The translations under genes were made by a program, and so were the position numbers. Positions 1 through 9,877 of a stretch of 64,000 nucleotides of DNA are shown here, one piece after another. The notes under the pieces are model-generated. The model made no database searches and had not been told where the DNA came from. It saw nothing but the letters and a program-made list of their open reading frames with translations. This stretch comes from Setoptus koraiensis (lineage: Eukaryota > Arthropoda), in the NCBI GenBank assembly GCA_048013815.1, contig CM106585.1, positions 13,888,001 to 13,952,000 of the forward strand. Reading direction: 5' to 3'. How positions within the stretch are numbered: position 1 is the stretch's first letter; every line of letters starts with the position of its first letter.

Positions 1-270
1 GCCAGTGGTCTCAAATGGCTCTATAATGGCCACAGAGAGGTAAATAATCGGGCAATTGAATTGTGAGAGCGATCAAAGTGTGAGAGCGGTGGCGCCGGGT
101 CCCGGCGGGCCCGAGCAAGGGCCTATAGTGGCGGTTGCGTTATAGTTGTGTGAGTCGTGACGGTGCGCGAGCAGCAGATGTTGTTGTTTGCGACGAGTGA
201 GTGGCGAGAGATTGTTGCGAGATAAACAAGCGTCGCTGTCATGTCCGACAACGGCCGGCGACAAATGTGA

Positions 271-342
271 CAGCACAACAACAACAACAACAACAGCCGA
301 CAACAACGACAGCAACAACAACAGCAAAAGCCGACAACGACG

Positions 343-401
<59 letters not shown>

Positions 402-435
402 GACGACGGCGACAGCGACGACGACAGCGACGAGC
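271..435 (+). repeat. CAA/GAC triplet repeat tract
   Basis: This is a near-continuous run of CAA triplets, interrupted and then followed by GAC triplets. It stays open in several frames, giving poly-Gln, poly-Asn/Thr or poly-Leu depending on the frame. Nothing around it suggests translation. Confidence 0.85.
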
Positions 436-830
436 GCGGTCGCACGCCGCTAGAGGCCCATGCCGCTAATTTCGGTGGCGCTGCCGGCAGCACTAATGCG
501 ATGATTTGATAACCGAAATGACTGAGAATATAGGCGTGCCAGCGGCAACAACGGCAGCGTTTGGCGGCCGGCCCAGCGCCCGCTAAATGGGCCGGCAAAG
601 AGGCCAATTTGCATACACATGAGCTGGCGCGTCACTGGGGCTTCCTCTGGGCCCGCGTTCGGATCGAATCTGGCCCCTGGTTGCGGGTTAGATCGCGGGC
701 CGGCGAGGTATCGAGTTCAGTGGTTGTTTGATTGTTTGTTTGTGTTGCGCCCTAATTGTGATCGTCGCTGCCTGATGGAGCGTGGCTTGTTGGCGTCTGC
801 AACTTGAGCAACTCGCGACGGCGACATTGT

Positions 831-898
831 CAGCGTCGACGGTCAGCGTCGACGGTCAGCGTCGACGGTCAGCGTCGACGGTCAGCGTCGACGGTCAG
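831..898 (+). repeat. 13-bp minisatellite, about 5 copies
   Basis: The unit CAGCGTCGACGGT repeats head to tail about five times with almost no divergence. Each unit contains the palindrome GTCGAC. Decaying copies continue to about 910. Confidence 0.9.
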
Positions 899-2185
899 TG
901 TCTACTGTCAGTGTCGGCTGGCCGTGTCCATTGGCCGTCAGCGGCCAGTCAGCGGCCAGTCAGCGGCCGGTCGACAATGCAAGTGGCCGGTCGAGGCCGA
1001 CAATTGAGCGGGCATCGAGCGGACAATGTTTGTCCGGCGCTGTGGTCGCTGTCGGGCTAATGATGCGAGTTTGCGATTGGCGTCGGTCGCAGCAGCGATG
1101 ATATATTGTCAATACATATTATTGTCAATTATTTCCATCTCAGGTATGTCGCGTTGTGCGCGCATCCACAAGCGGCCCCTCTAACGGGCCACTCGAGTGG
1201 AAGCGGGCGTCTCTAATGGCGCCACTAATGGGCCACATACATAAACACACTGTCGATATACACTGTCCATACACTGTCCATACACTGTTTGCAAACTGAC
1301 AGCGCACTATGACACGGTATGTCACCGGCCACATCTCACATATGATGTATGGCCAGGTATATCGCTGCATAAGTGCCCGTCATGTGGCTTAAGACGGCCC
1401 CAAAAAGACGTGGCGCCCGTTTGACAGTTGGCCAGGGGCACGGTTGCGCCAGTGACGGTCGAGATAACGAGTATAAATATTGCCATTAAATATTTAGTCA
1501 CGCGTGCTCTCTCGCGTCGTTGTTGGCCCGTCGTTGTTGGCCTGTCGCTGTTGGCCCGTCGTTGTTGTCGGCAACAACAGCTACTTATTCTCTTATCTGT
1601 TGCAACAAATCAAATTACCGATGATTCAACCGGACCGGCGCGCATTGTTTGGCGCGCCGATAGGGCCCAAACGCAAACAATGCTGCCCACTCGGCGGCGC
1701 AAATCCGTGCCCATTGTGTGCCCACTGGCTGCTCGCGGGCCCGCTCACAGAATCACGGGCCCATGGGCTCACAGAATCACGGGCTCACTATAATAAGTTT
1801 AATCTGTCGTATAATGACATGGATAACATGTCAACTGGTCAGCCGGTCGGCCGGTCGACTGGTCGGCGGCGGCTCGCGATCGGCGGCGGCTCGCGATCGG
1901 CAGCCGGGCCGGCGGCCCGGCGCCCAATGGCCGACGGCCGACGGCCGAACCTATATATACATGCCCGATATATGCCCCGTCGGCATCTATCGGGCATGTT
2001 GTACACAAAGCAATGTGCGCATGTATTTATGCGGCGGGTGCAACATGCGCGGCGCCCGCGACCGGGGGCCATAAACAATAACACGAACAAGGCATAAAAC
2101 GGGGCCAATGATGAACACGAAGGCCAATTAATGGGCGCTGTGCAGCTAATAGCAGCGCGCGATGCTCGTTTGATTGGCGTTATCG

Positions 2186-2235
2186 GCGTCATGGCGTCAT
2201 CGGCGTCATCGGCGTCATCGGCGTCATCGGCGTCA
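2186..2235 (+). repeat. 9-bp tandem repeat
   Basis: The unit GGCGTCATC is repeated about five times. Read as codons it would give Ala-Ser-Ser repeats, but no gene context supports translation. Confidence 0.85.
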
Positions 2236-2763
2236 GTTAATTATGACAGCGACAACAACAGCGACAACAACGCTCTTTCCGGCCCGGCGCAACGCGAATA
2301 CACGCGAAATGCGCAACAGACGCAACACTGTTGCGGCAACAGTGACACGGAGACGCAAGACGCGCAAAATGTCGCAGAAAATGAGATAAAAAATAATAAT
2401 GAGTCAATGGGTCCGGACCGGCCTTCGAGGCTGCAAGTTGGAGGGGCGCACCGACCACAACAACAACATTGACACAACAACAACGACAGCATGACACACA
2501 AACCAAACAAACTCACATGCGTCATGCGTCAGCAACAAATTACCAGCTCCGCCGACAGCGACAACATCACGGCCGGGCCGGCAGCGGCTCGCAACAGCGA
2601 CTCGCAACAAATTATACAATCATTAGCGCCAAACAAACAGCTATTCTCGGCTCGACTAATTTGCATCTCATTTGTTGGCGCCGCGCGACACCCCGACCAA
2701 ACAATGTTGCCCTGGCCGGCGCTGTCGTCGTCGTGGCCTCTGTTGCTGGCTGGCCGTTGTCGT

Positions 2764-2803
2764 CATTGAGCGACTCGACTCGAGTCACTCGAGTCGCTCA
2801 ATG
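2764..2803. repeat. Perfect inverted repeat, 15-bp arms with 10-base loop
   Basis: The left arm CATTGAGCGACTCGA (2764-2778) and the right arm TCGAGTCGCTCAATG (2789-2803) are exact reverse complements around a 10-base loop that itself contains CTCGAG. A GAC repeat follows at once. It could form a hairpin or cruciform; no function is apparent. Confidence 0.9.
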
Positions 2804-5800
2804 AGCGACGACGACGACGACGACGACGACGAAATAATAAAAAAGAGCAAAAGCAAAAGACTGGCAAAAGCAATTAAGTCGACAGAGACGCAGCTCGTTT
2901 CGTTTAATATGCTGCATGACGCGATGTGCAGTGTGTTGTGTGCTAATGAACTAATTAACTACTGCTCATTAATTTTGCAACTGCAGCCAGCTCAAAAGCC
3001 AGTGCTCTACCAAAGTGCTCTACCAATGCAAATCGATCGACTCGAGACGAGACGAGACGCTGCGCTGAAACACTTATTATGTTACACACGACCGATGCCA
3101 TTATTATTATTGTGTTATTATGTAATGAATGGTCGCAGTTTACAGTTTGTCACAGCGAGATTTTGTTTTTATTATTATTATGCATAGTGTATAATTATTA
3201 TAATACTGTGACTGTGCTCGCTCACACAGATTTGCCGGGCTCATACAGTATTATAAATAAGTGTAAATATTATACAGTGTAATATAGCGTATATACAGGC
3301 AGCATCCAAAATACTGCCGCTATATACTATGCCGTATAATAGATCCAAGGATAACTTGCTGCTGCTGCATTATACAACTCAATATGCATGCCAGTGACAC
3401 TTTTTAATGACCACCCCCGCCTTTTCATCACAGCGCCGGCCGCTTGGCGGCGCCTTCACGCTGTCTGCGCACCTTCAATTGACCAAATCAGGCCCGTCGA
3501 TTTGGCCCGACAAAGCGACCCGACTGGACCGGACCAAACTGGACCGGACTGGACCGGGCGGGACCAGACGGGACCAGACTGGACAAACGAATGGGCGGCA
3601 AACAAACAAAACACGACAAACAGTCAATCGTTGTCAAGCTCTGCCAGTTGCACTTCACTCTGGCCGCCGTAGTATCATGTTTTGTGAATCAATCTCCGCT
3701 TGCGACCAGTGTGACAATCATGAGATTGCATAATAATGACCATTCTGTTGCGCCGACTTGCGCATCATCATCAAGCGCCAATTATATTGAGTAATATTTT
3801 AGTATTTTTATTCATTCACTTACATCAGTCTGGTTGTTGGTGGTTGTTGGACACACATACACACCCACAACAACAACAACATACGTTGTGACAACGTACG
3901 CAATGTTGCGTCACAACATTGTTATTTCAAGTGATATATGTGTATAGACAAGCAGAGTATTGATAATATAATTCAACACTGTTTAGTGAGCATATACTAT
4001 AGTGAGTATAGGCCTGACGAGCGGCCGGGTGGCGCCATCTGTGGGCGCCGGCCACTTGTGATTATTGTAATTGTGTAACCCCCCCCCCGGCCTGCGGTTG
4101 CCGGCTCGCATCTTATCTAATCTTTTAATCTGTTTGACTTTGTTTGCGCGCTAAGCAGCTAAACACACGTTGACAGATATACTGAGATATATACACTTAA
4201 ACGCCGGCCCACAGCAGATATTTGCGCTTATGCATGCCGGCCGGCGGTTGTTTGAGCCGCCAGTGATTGCTTATCAGGCCACGATATTGTGATACAACAA
4301 ACAAATCGAGATTGACCGCTGATACCCGGCCGGCGCGCCGATACCCGGCCGGCAGACGGAGCGACGGACAACTACAACAGGTATGAGCACAACTATAACT
4401 TATACTGCTGCTTGCCGCTCGGCGGCGCGACAAGGCGCCCATTTGACAGGTGCCAACTCATAGTCCACACGACGCTACCTATGAAACTACCTGTTCGGTG
4501 CCGCGTCTACCTGTCCGCGGTGCCGTACCTACCCGGGCTGTGCGTCTACCTGTGTGACGCGGCCAGTCCGGTGGGCACACTGATAATGCGCGGTGCGGAG
4601 TGCACTTGTTGCCGCCACTTGACCACACGCGGCGACCCAAAGAATTTATCTCTGCCATGTTCGCTGCTCTTATCATGCCTGATCCGTTCTACCTGTTGGC
4701 ATGTTTGTGGTGCCGTCCGATGGCGTGCGTCAGTTTGAGCGAGCTTGTTAGTTTGTTAGTCTGTTGGTTTGTTGGTTTGTCGGTTCGTCAGTTTGTCGGT
4801 TTGTCGGTTCGTCGGTTTGCCAGTTCGGGCTGGCCCGTTGTTGTCTGGTTGCCGAGGTATTTTGGAATCATGTTGGCGCGGTTGTCGCTGTTGCCGTCGC
4901 AAATGTGATTTGATTTGTTTTGATATGATATGTGCGGCATGTGTCGGCCGAGAGTCACCTGAGTCAGCTTATCTGGGCTTAGCAATCGCCGCCAGAGAGT
5001 ATTTGCGGCGAGCAGAAGCCGTTGCGAACAAGGCCGTCGTCGTCTCGCTTCGAATTATCGCCGAGTGGCGCGCGATGTCCAGCGGTTTGCTGCAAACCAG
5101 CCCGGCATGCAAACCGCCGCTGCCACCGATTTAGTGCGAACCGATCTGGTAGTCATCGCCGAACAAGCAGCCTATGGATGAAACGATAAATGATGATGCC
5201 AATTAAAGGAGCCGGCCGATCAATGTTGCCCTCTCGTCCTCTCGCACTCTCGGCCGCTTGCCGGCCGGGCCGGCCCGACGACAAGGCCAAGGAAGCGACG
5301 CTCAAATGAATGATTGAAACGATATATACAACCGGTAATAGAGTGGCGGCGGCGGCGGCAAAAACAGCAGGAGCGCCGCCATATCGCAGCCATCTCGCTG
5401 TCAGTGTCTCTGTCAGGCTCTCCGTCAGTGTCTCTGTTTGCGACCACAACAGGACAGATATCGGGCCAGAGATGGCTGCGATAACATACATACACAGGCC
5501 AGCAGCATATTGGACATTTGCACTAAATGCAAATAAATAAATAACTATAAATAGACTGTTGACACCGGCGCGGCTAATTCACTTGCTGGCCGGTCGTCAC
5601 CACGATGATGTCACCACGACCAGTTGTTGCCGTCACTCACAACAACTCTTACACATACTTGGCCAGTGCCACTCTGTTGGTGCCGGCAAGGGCAACAGAA
5701 CGCGCCCGATATGCGCGCACGGTGACGCAATTCACCTGCCGACGACGACAGGTGACAATTGTTCAAATTGTCGGCATAAATTACATTTCGCGTTGCTTGT

Positions 5801-5910
5801 CTAGAGTGGCGCCTCTTGGCGTTGCGACCGATATCGCGCAGCGACGCGTCTTGGCGCAGCCACTCCTGTGAGGCCACGGCGAAAAAGAATTGCAAAAAGA
5901 ACTGCGAAAA

Positions 5911-5982
5911 GAATCACAAGAAGAATCGCGAAAAGAATCACAAGAAGAATCGCGAAAAGAATCACAAGAAGAATCGCGAAAA
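5911..5982 (+). repeat. 24-bp tandem repeat, three exact copies
   Basis: Three identical 24-bp units lie at 5911-5934, 5935-5958 and 5959-5982, with diverged partial units before them. The unit is a multiple of three and leaves both strands open. On the plus strand it reads as charged Glu/Ser/Gln/Arg/Lys octapeptides in a 70-codon frame (5890-6102). No homology or context supports a gene. Confidence 0.85.
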
Positions 5983-7024
5983 CAACTCGCCAAGCGAGCG
6001 AATGAGGCGATCGCTCAAATAGCGACATCGGACAGAAACCAGTTCTCGTTCGTGGCTCGCTATCTGATCCGACGCTATCTGAGCCAAGTGGATATTGATT
6101 AATGGACCAACAACTAATCAATATCCACTAATCAACTAATATCGCCGTCGTCGCGTTGTTTGTAAGACGCAATGTTTGCTGTCGGCGTCTATTCAACTTG
6201 CCATTGCGACCGGCCGCCTCTCTGCGCCGATTCTAGATGCTGTCTAGCGATCTAAACTCAAAGAGAGACCGCATTAGAGACCAATTAACATGTTGCCATA
6301 ATATTGTGGACTCTTGTCGGTCTTGTTAGACACTAGCAGTAGTTATACTTGTCAGACAAACTCAAAAGTGTCGCGCGCCTCTCTCTCTCTCTCTCTCTCG
6401 CCCGCTCGCTCGGTAATTGTCGTGCGCTCATTTTCAATTCTTGATTGAATTCTTTCCACAACAGCCAACTAATGCAACTCATTGCAAGCGAGCTCAATTT
6501 ATAAATACCTGGTAGCAATGTATCACTCTACAGGAGATTGCTTGAGTAAGATAAAGTGGCACCAAAGCGGCCATCGGCATCTCTGATCGATAGTCAAAAC
6601 AGTCTTTGCAAATTGTCCGAGTTCATCAGCCTGTCCGGCTGTCTGGAAGTGACTGTGTCCTCGTTGCGAGCCGCCACAGATGGACACAGATAGTTAGTGG
6701 TCGCTTTTTGACCATTGACACAAACTTAAATGTCGAGCTAGCCCTACAACTGGCACACAACTCCATACAACTCGATGGCTTTTCGACCGCGAACAAGTTT
6801 CAAATTACGCGCCCAAACCGGCGAAAAAACATGTTTTGCGAAACACATGGCTATGTTGTTATTGTTGCTGTTTTCTTTCTCTCTTCGCATCGCCCCATGT
6901 CATAACTATCGATTTATCATCCCAGTTTTACAATGTAGGCTGACGAAATTTCAAAATAATCCTATACAACAGCCTCGCCAGGGGACGCAAACATTGAAGC
7001 CGATATCTGCGGTGCTCAGCCATC

Positions 7025-8268
7025 ATGCTGAAAGGTCATCGTGTTGCCAACAAAGACATCAAAGCGTTCACCAAGTATCTCCAGGCTATGAGAGCGAACC
7101 ATCGCTCCGACGCAGGTCATGACGATTCACAATTTCCCACCAACGAGTGGCTATTTATGTCGCCCAGAGAAAAAAAATGGTTCTATGATCCGGTGGTGAA
7201 CGAAGAGTTTCCAAATATGCATTTTATTCATTTCATGAACTGGAACAGACACAAATATCCCAACAAACCCGCCTCGGTCAGTAACTCGATCATGGGCTCG
7301 ACACGCATGTCGGCCATTGAGCCAAAGATGTCGGGCTATTCGACTAATAATAAGCATTCAACTAACTAATCTAATATCAACTGCCACTAATCTACTAATT
7401 TATCACTCATTCATCACAAACAAAACAGTTCATTGCTAAGAAACTTGTTCCTATATACGGGAAATTATCTGACCAGGAGAAGATGCATTATGGAACTCGC
7501 ACGCTGAAAGATTACCATGACTATCAAGCAAACAATGTGATAAACAAAAGACAGGAACTCAAAAATATTTATCAAGATCCAAAAGAACTATTGCTATTGG
7601 AGATGATTTTGTGTACAAAGCCACACAAGCCACTCACTTCGTACCAGTGGTTCGCTCGATCCATCAAAAACTATGCGTCCAGTGTTACCACTGTTAATCA
7701 GTGGAAGGCCATTGCAGATAAAGAAAAAGAACAGTTTGTTAGACGATTTCGCTTGGACGAGTTACGTTACACGTATGAAATTGAAATCTGGCGCACCAGA
7801 TTCTTGCATCTGGATTTGAATAACTCTCAAATAGATCTGAGTGCCATGCTTGGATGCAGATTGCCGTTGCAAGATATTAGTGTGATAGCAAAAGAATACA
7901 CAAATCTCATGGGAAATATATTCTTCTTCTATTTATCCTATATTATTCGAGAGCGATTCTTGATGGAAGGCGAAAAATCTATCACTGATATACTCAACGA
8001 GGCAACAAATCTTTGGAACCAACTGGAATGTACAAAGAAAGATAAATATGTTGCAAAGCATGTTAGAGGCATAGAGTCCCAGAGAGCTAGACTGCGCAGA
8101 ATAACGGCTAAATATCCAAATTTCGTTGAAAAGACGATCCTACTTGAAGATCTCATTAGGAAATCACTGATTCTGAAGGATCTCAAAATCAAACTTAAGC
8201 TTGCTAATAGTAAGAGAGATGCTTCGGAGGACGAGGCTAGAATCCAACTAATTGGACAGATTTACTAG
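7025..8268 (+). CDS. Divergent protein with about four tandem HMG-box-like segments
   Basis: I read a two-exon gene. Exon 1 is 7025-7276, the intron 7277-7428 (GTCAGT donor, CTAACTAAT branch-like site, AACAG acceptor) and exon 2 7429-8268; phase 0 joins them into 363 residues. Four stretches have the HMG-box pattern of aromatic residues early, then W or Y before a Glu/Lys-rich helix such as MSPREKKWF or LSDQEKMHY: about residues 14-60, 68-115, 130-180 and 228-280. The second is completed only by the splice, which supports the intron. Basic and aromatic residues suggest DNA binding. TFAM (two boxes) and UBF (several) are the nearest architectures I can name. Similarity is weak and I cannot assign orthology or location. 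The start is the first Met in frame. Confidence 0.6.
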
Positions 8269-9358
8269 ATGTATTATACATAGATTGATTGAGTCATCAA
8301 CTATAGTTCATTAACAGTAGTCGTGTGTTGGATATTTTACATTTTGTTGATGCGAACAAGCCTTTTGTAGAGTTTTGTAACACTACAGTTCAGTAAACAG
8401 GGTGCAATGTTGCCCGTCTAGAAGTATTAATTCAAAGTTGGAGGTTTTGAATATACCTGCTTTTGTTAAAAACTTTCTCACAACTCAACTCTTTTCCTTT
8501 TGTCAGACCCGCAGCGGCTCCTGTCAGACTTCAAGCAACAGTTCCGGATAGTTATGTGAAGGCTGACGAACACAGTGCACATTCGTGATCATGAAACAAG
8601 AAAAAATACTAGGGGGAACAAAATCAAGGAATAAGACAGAGGAAATTGAATGGGATTTCGCAACGCAGTTACTTGATTTAACTTTTACCCTCGCAGCACT
8701 CTTGTTCTCGGTTACACTCGTATTTTCACACTCGATGAACACTTGGAGGACTCCAGTGTCTGCTTTTGTGAAATTGAATAAATTATTTATTGAAGGTAAA
8801 CATGGTTTGAGAATATTTAGTCATCCCATAGAGATATTGAACGAAGTATCTGATTTTTCTCGATTAGATATTGTATGTTTAGTCCCTTCCATCTCACTAT
8901 CAGAAGACTATCGGAGATTGAAGGAGACAGCCAAGGTGGGATAAGTGACGAAATCTTTCACATCGGTTCATGTACAATGGAGAATGGCGTTGATCGAGCT
9001 AAGAACCAATGTATCTTATGATGATAGAAGTTGATTGGGGAATAGAATGAGCAAAGGAGGTTTTTTGCACACTCAAGCATCATATCGCTGATTTGGATTG
9101 ATGGAGATATTTATGATGACTTTTTTCCGGGGTTCATCAAACTAGGTTAATAGATATTTCCGATTGAAGTTTTCTTGCTAGGCTCGACAATAGGTTGACA
9201 AACTGAAGGCTGCCTTTGGGGGGTTTCCTCCCGAAGATGGGCCACGGGGGTAAATACAATACGCAGGCAACAACAAATCCAGCTAAATGAGAGAAGAAAG
9301 CTAGAGAAAACTGCTGCAAAACGAAGGCCCGCATGGCACCAATAACCTGTTGGTCGTT
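8269..9358. other. Intergenic, no supported gene
   Basis: AT-rich sequence. One plus-strand frame (8585-8944) could give 119 residues with a hydrophobic stretch near residues 30-50. It has no recognisable domain and no neighbour that explains it, so I do not call it a gene. Confidence 0.5.
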
Positions 9359-9769
9359 TTAATCGTCCCATGTCGGGGGCCGGGCTCGGGCGAGCTGTTG
9401 TTGCAGCTGTTGAATAAGTTGTTGTTGTTGTTGAACAAGTTGTTGTAGTTGTTGTTGTAGTTGTAGTTGTTGTGGATCTGGTGGTTGTGGCTGTTGCTGT
9501 TGTAATTGTCGCTGCTGTCGCTGATTAGCTCTCCGGCCTCGACCCCTAGTCCCCCTCCGGGTTTTCTTTTTGAAGCCCGCCTGGCCTCTCCATCCCACCC
9601 ATGGCCTATGACCTCCCCTATAGCCGGCCTGACTTCGTAACACAGCGGCGGCAAGTGATTCTAATGTTGGTGGTGTTGCCCTTGCTGGTGGTGTTGCTGG
9701 TGCTGGTAGTGGTAGTGGTGTTGCTATTTTTGGTGCTGGTGTTGCCGTTGATGCTCGCAGTGGCTCCAT
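9359..9769 (-). CDS. Orphan ORF: Pro/Ala-rich, basic RG-rich, Gln-rich protein
   Basis: This open frame gives 136 residues from the Met at 9769. An upstream Met at 9877 would add 36 residues of Ile/Val made by an ATA/ATT repeat, so I prefer the inner start. Order: a Pro/Ala/Thr-rich N-terminus, a short helix-like LESLAAAVLRSQ, a Gly/Trp/Arg patch, a strongly basic KKKTRRGTRGRGRR block, then Leu/Gln-rich repeats to the stop. The basic block suggests nucleic-acid binding or a nuclear signal. The Gln repeats resemble local CAA/GTT tracts, so part may be repeat-derived. It is GC-richer than its AT-rich surroundings. I recognise no family. It could be a lineage-specific gene, a fragment of a mobile element or a chance frame. 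Confidence 0.25.
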   Translation of the reverse strand: MEPLRASTATPAPKIATPLPLPAPATPPARATPPTLESLAAAVLRSQAGYRGGHRPWVGWRGQAGFKKKTRRGTRGRGRRANQRQQRQLQQQQPQPPDPQQLQLQQQLQQLVQQQQQLIQQLQQQLARARPPTWDD

Positions 9770-9877
9770 GGCGGTGATAATAGAAAGGATAATAACAATA
9801 ATAATAACAATAACAATGATAACAGCGATAATAATAACAATACTAATAATAATAGAAGCAATAATAAATTTTCTCAA

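Larger units (their letters stand above)
1..6600. other. GC-rich, repeat-dense region without a credible gene
   Basis: I find no conserved protein here. Open frames exist, but they are shadows of CAA, GTC and GCC triplet runs or have random-looking translations. The region holds a CAA/GAC tract (about 271-435), a 13-bp minisatellite (831-898), a 9-bp array (about 2186-2235), a perfect palindrome (2764-2803) followed by GAC repeats, a degenerate GGACC-type array (about 3520-3595), an 8-9 bp TTGTCGGT-like array (about 4740-4830), a 24-bp repeat (5911-5982) and a TC run (about 6379-6400). It could be intergenic DNA or the 5' region or an intron of a gene to the left. The sequence does not decide. 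Confidence 0.6.

Noticed and set aside
188-607. Overlapping frames of 90-120 codons on both strands with poly-Gln, poly-Asn or poly-Leu
   Set aside because: They follow the CAA/GAC tract in every frame; outside the tract the translations look random.
831-898. Regular array considered as CRISPR
   Set aside because: The units are contiguous without spacers, and the genome is animal; it is a minisatellite.
5781-6121. Minus-strand frame of hydrophobic octapeptide repeats that could look like a membrane protein
   Set aside because: It is the antisense reading of the 24-bp repeat; no flanking protein sequence supports it.
8585-8944. 119-codon frame with one hydrophobic stretch
   Set aside because: No domain, no splice or context support; such a length is expected by chance in 64 kb.
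9359-9877. Possible retroelement gag-like frame
   Set aside because: Only a basic Gln-rich frame is visible; no zinc knuckle, reverse transcriptase or terminal repeats could be read nearby, so no element is claimed.
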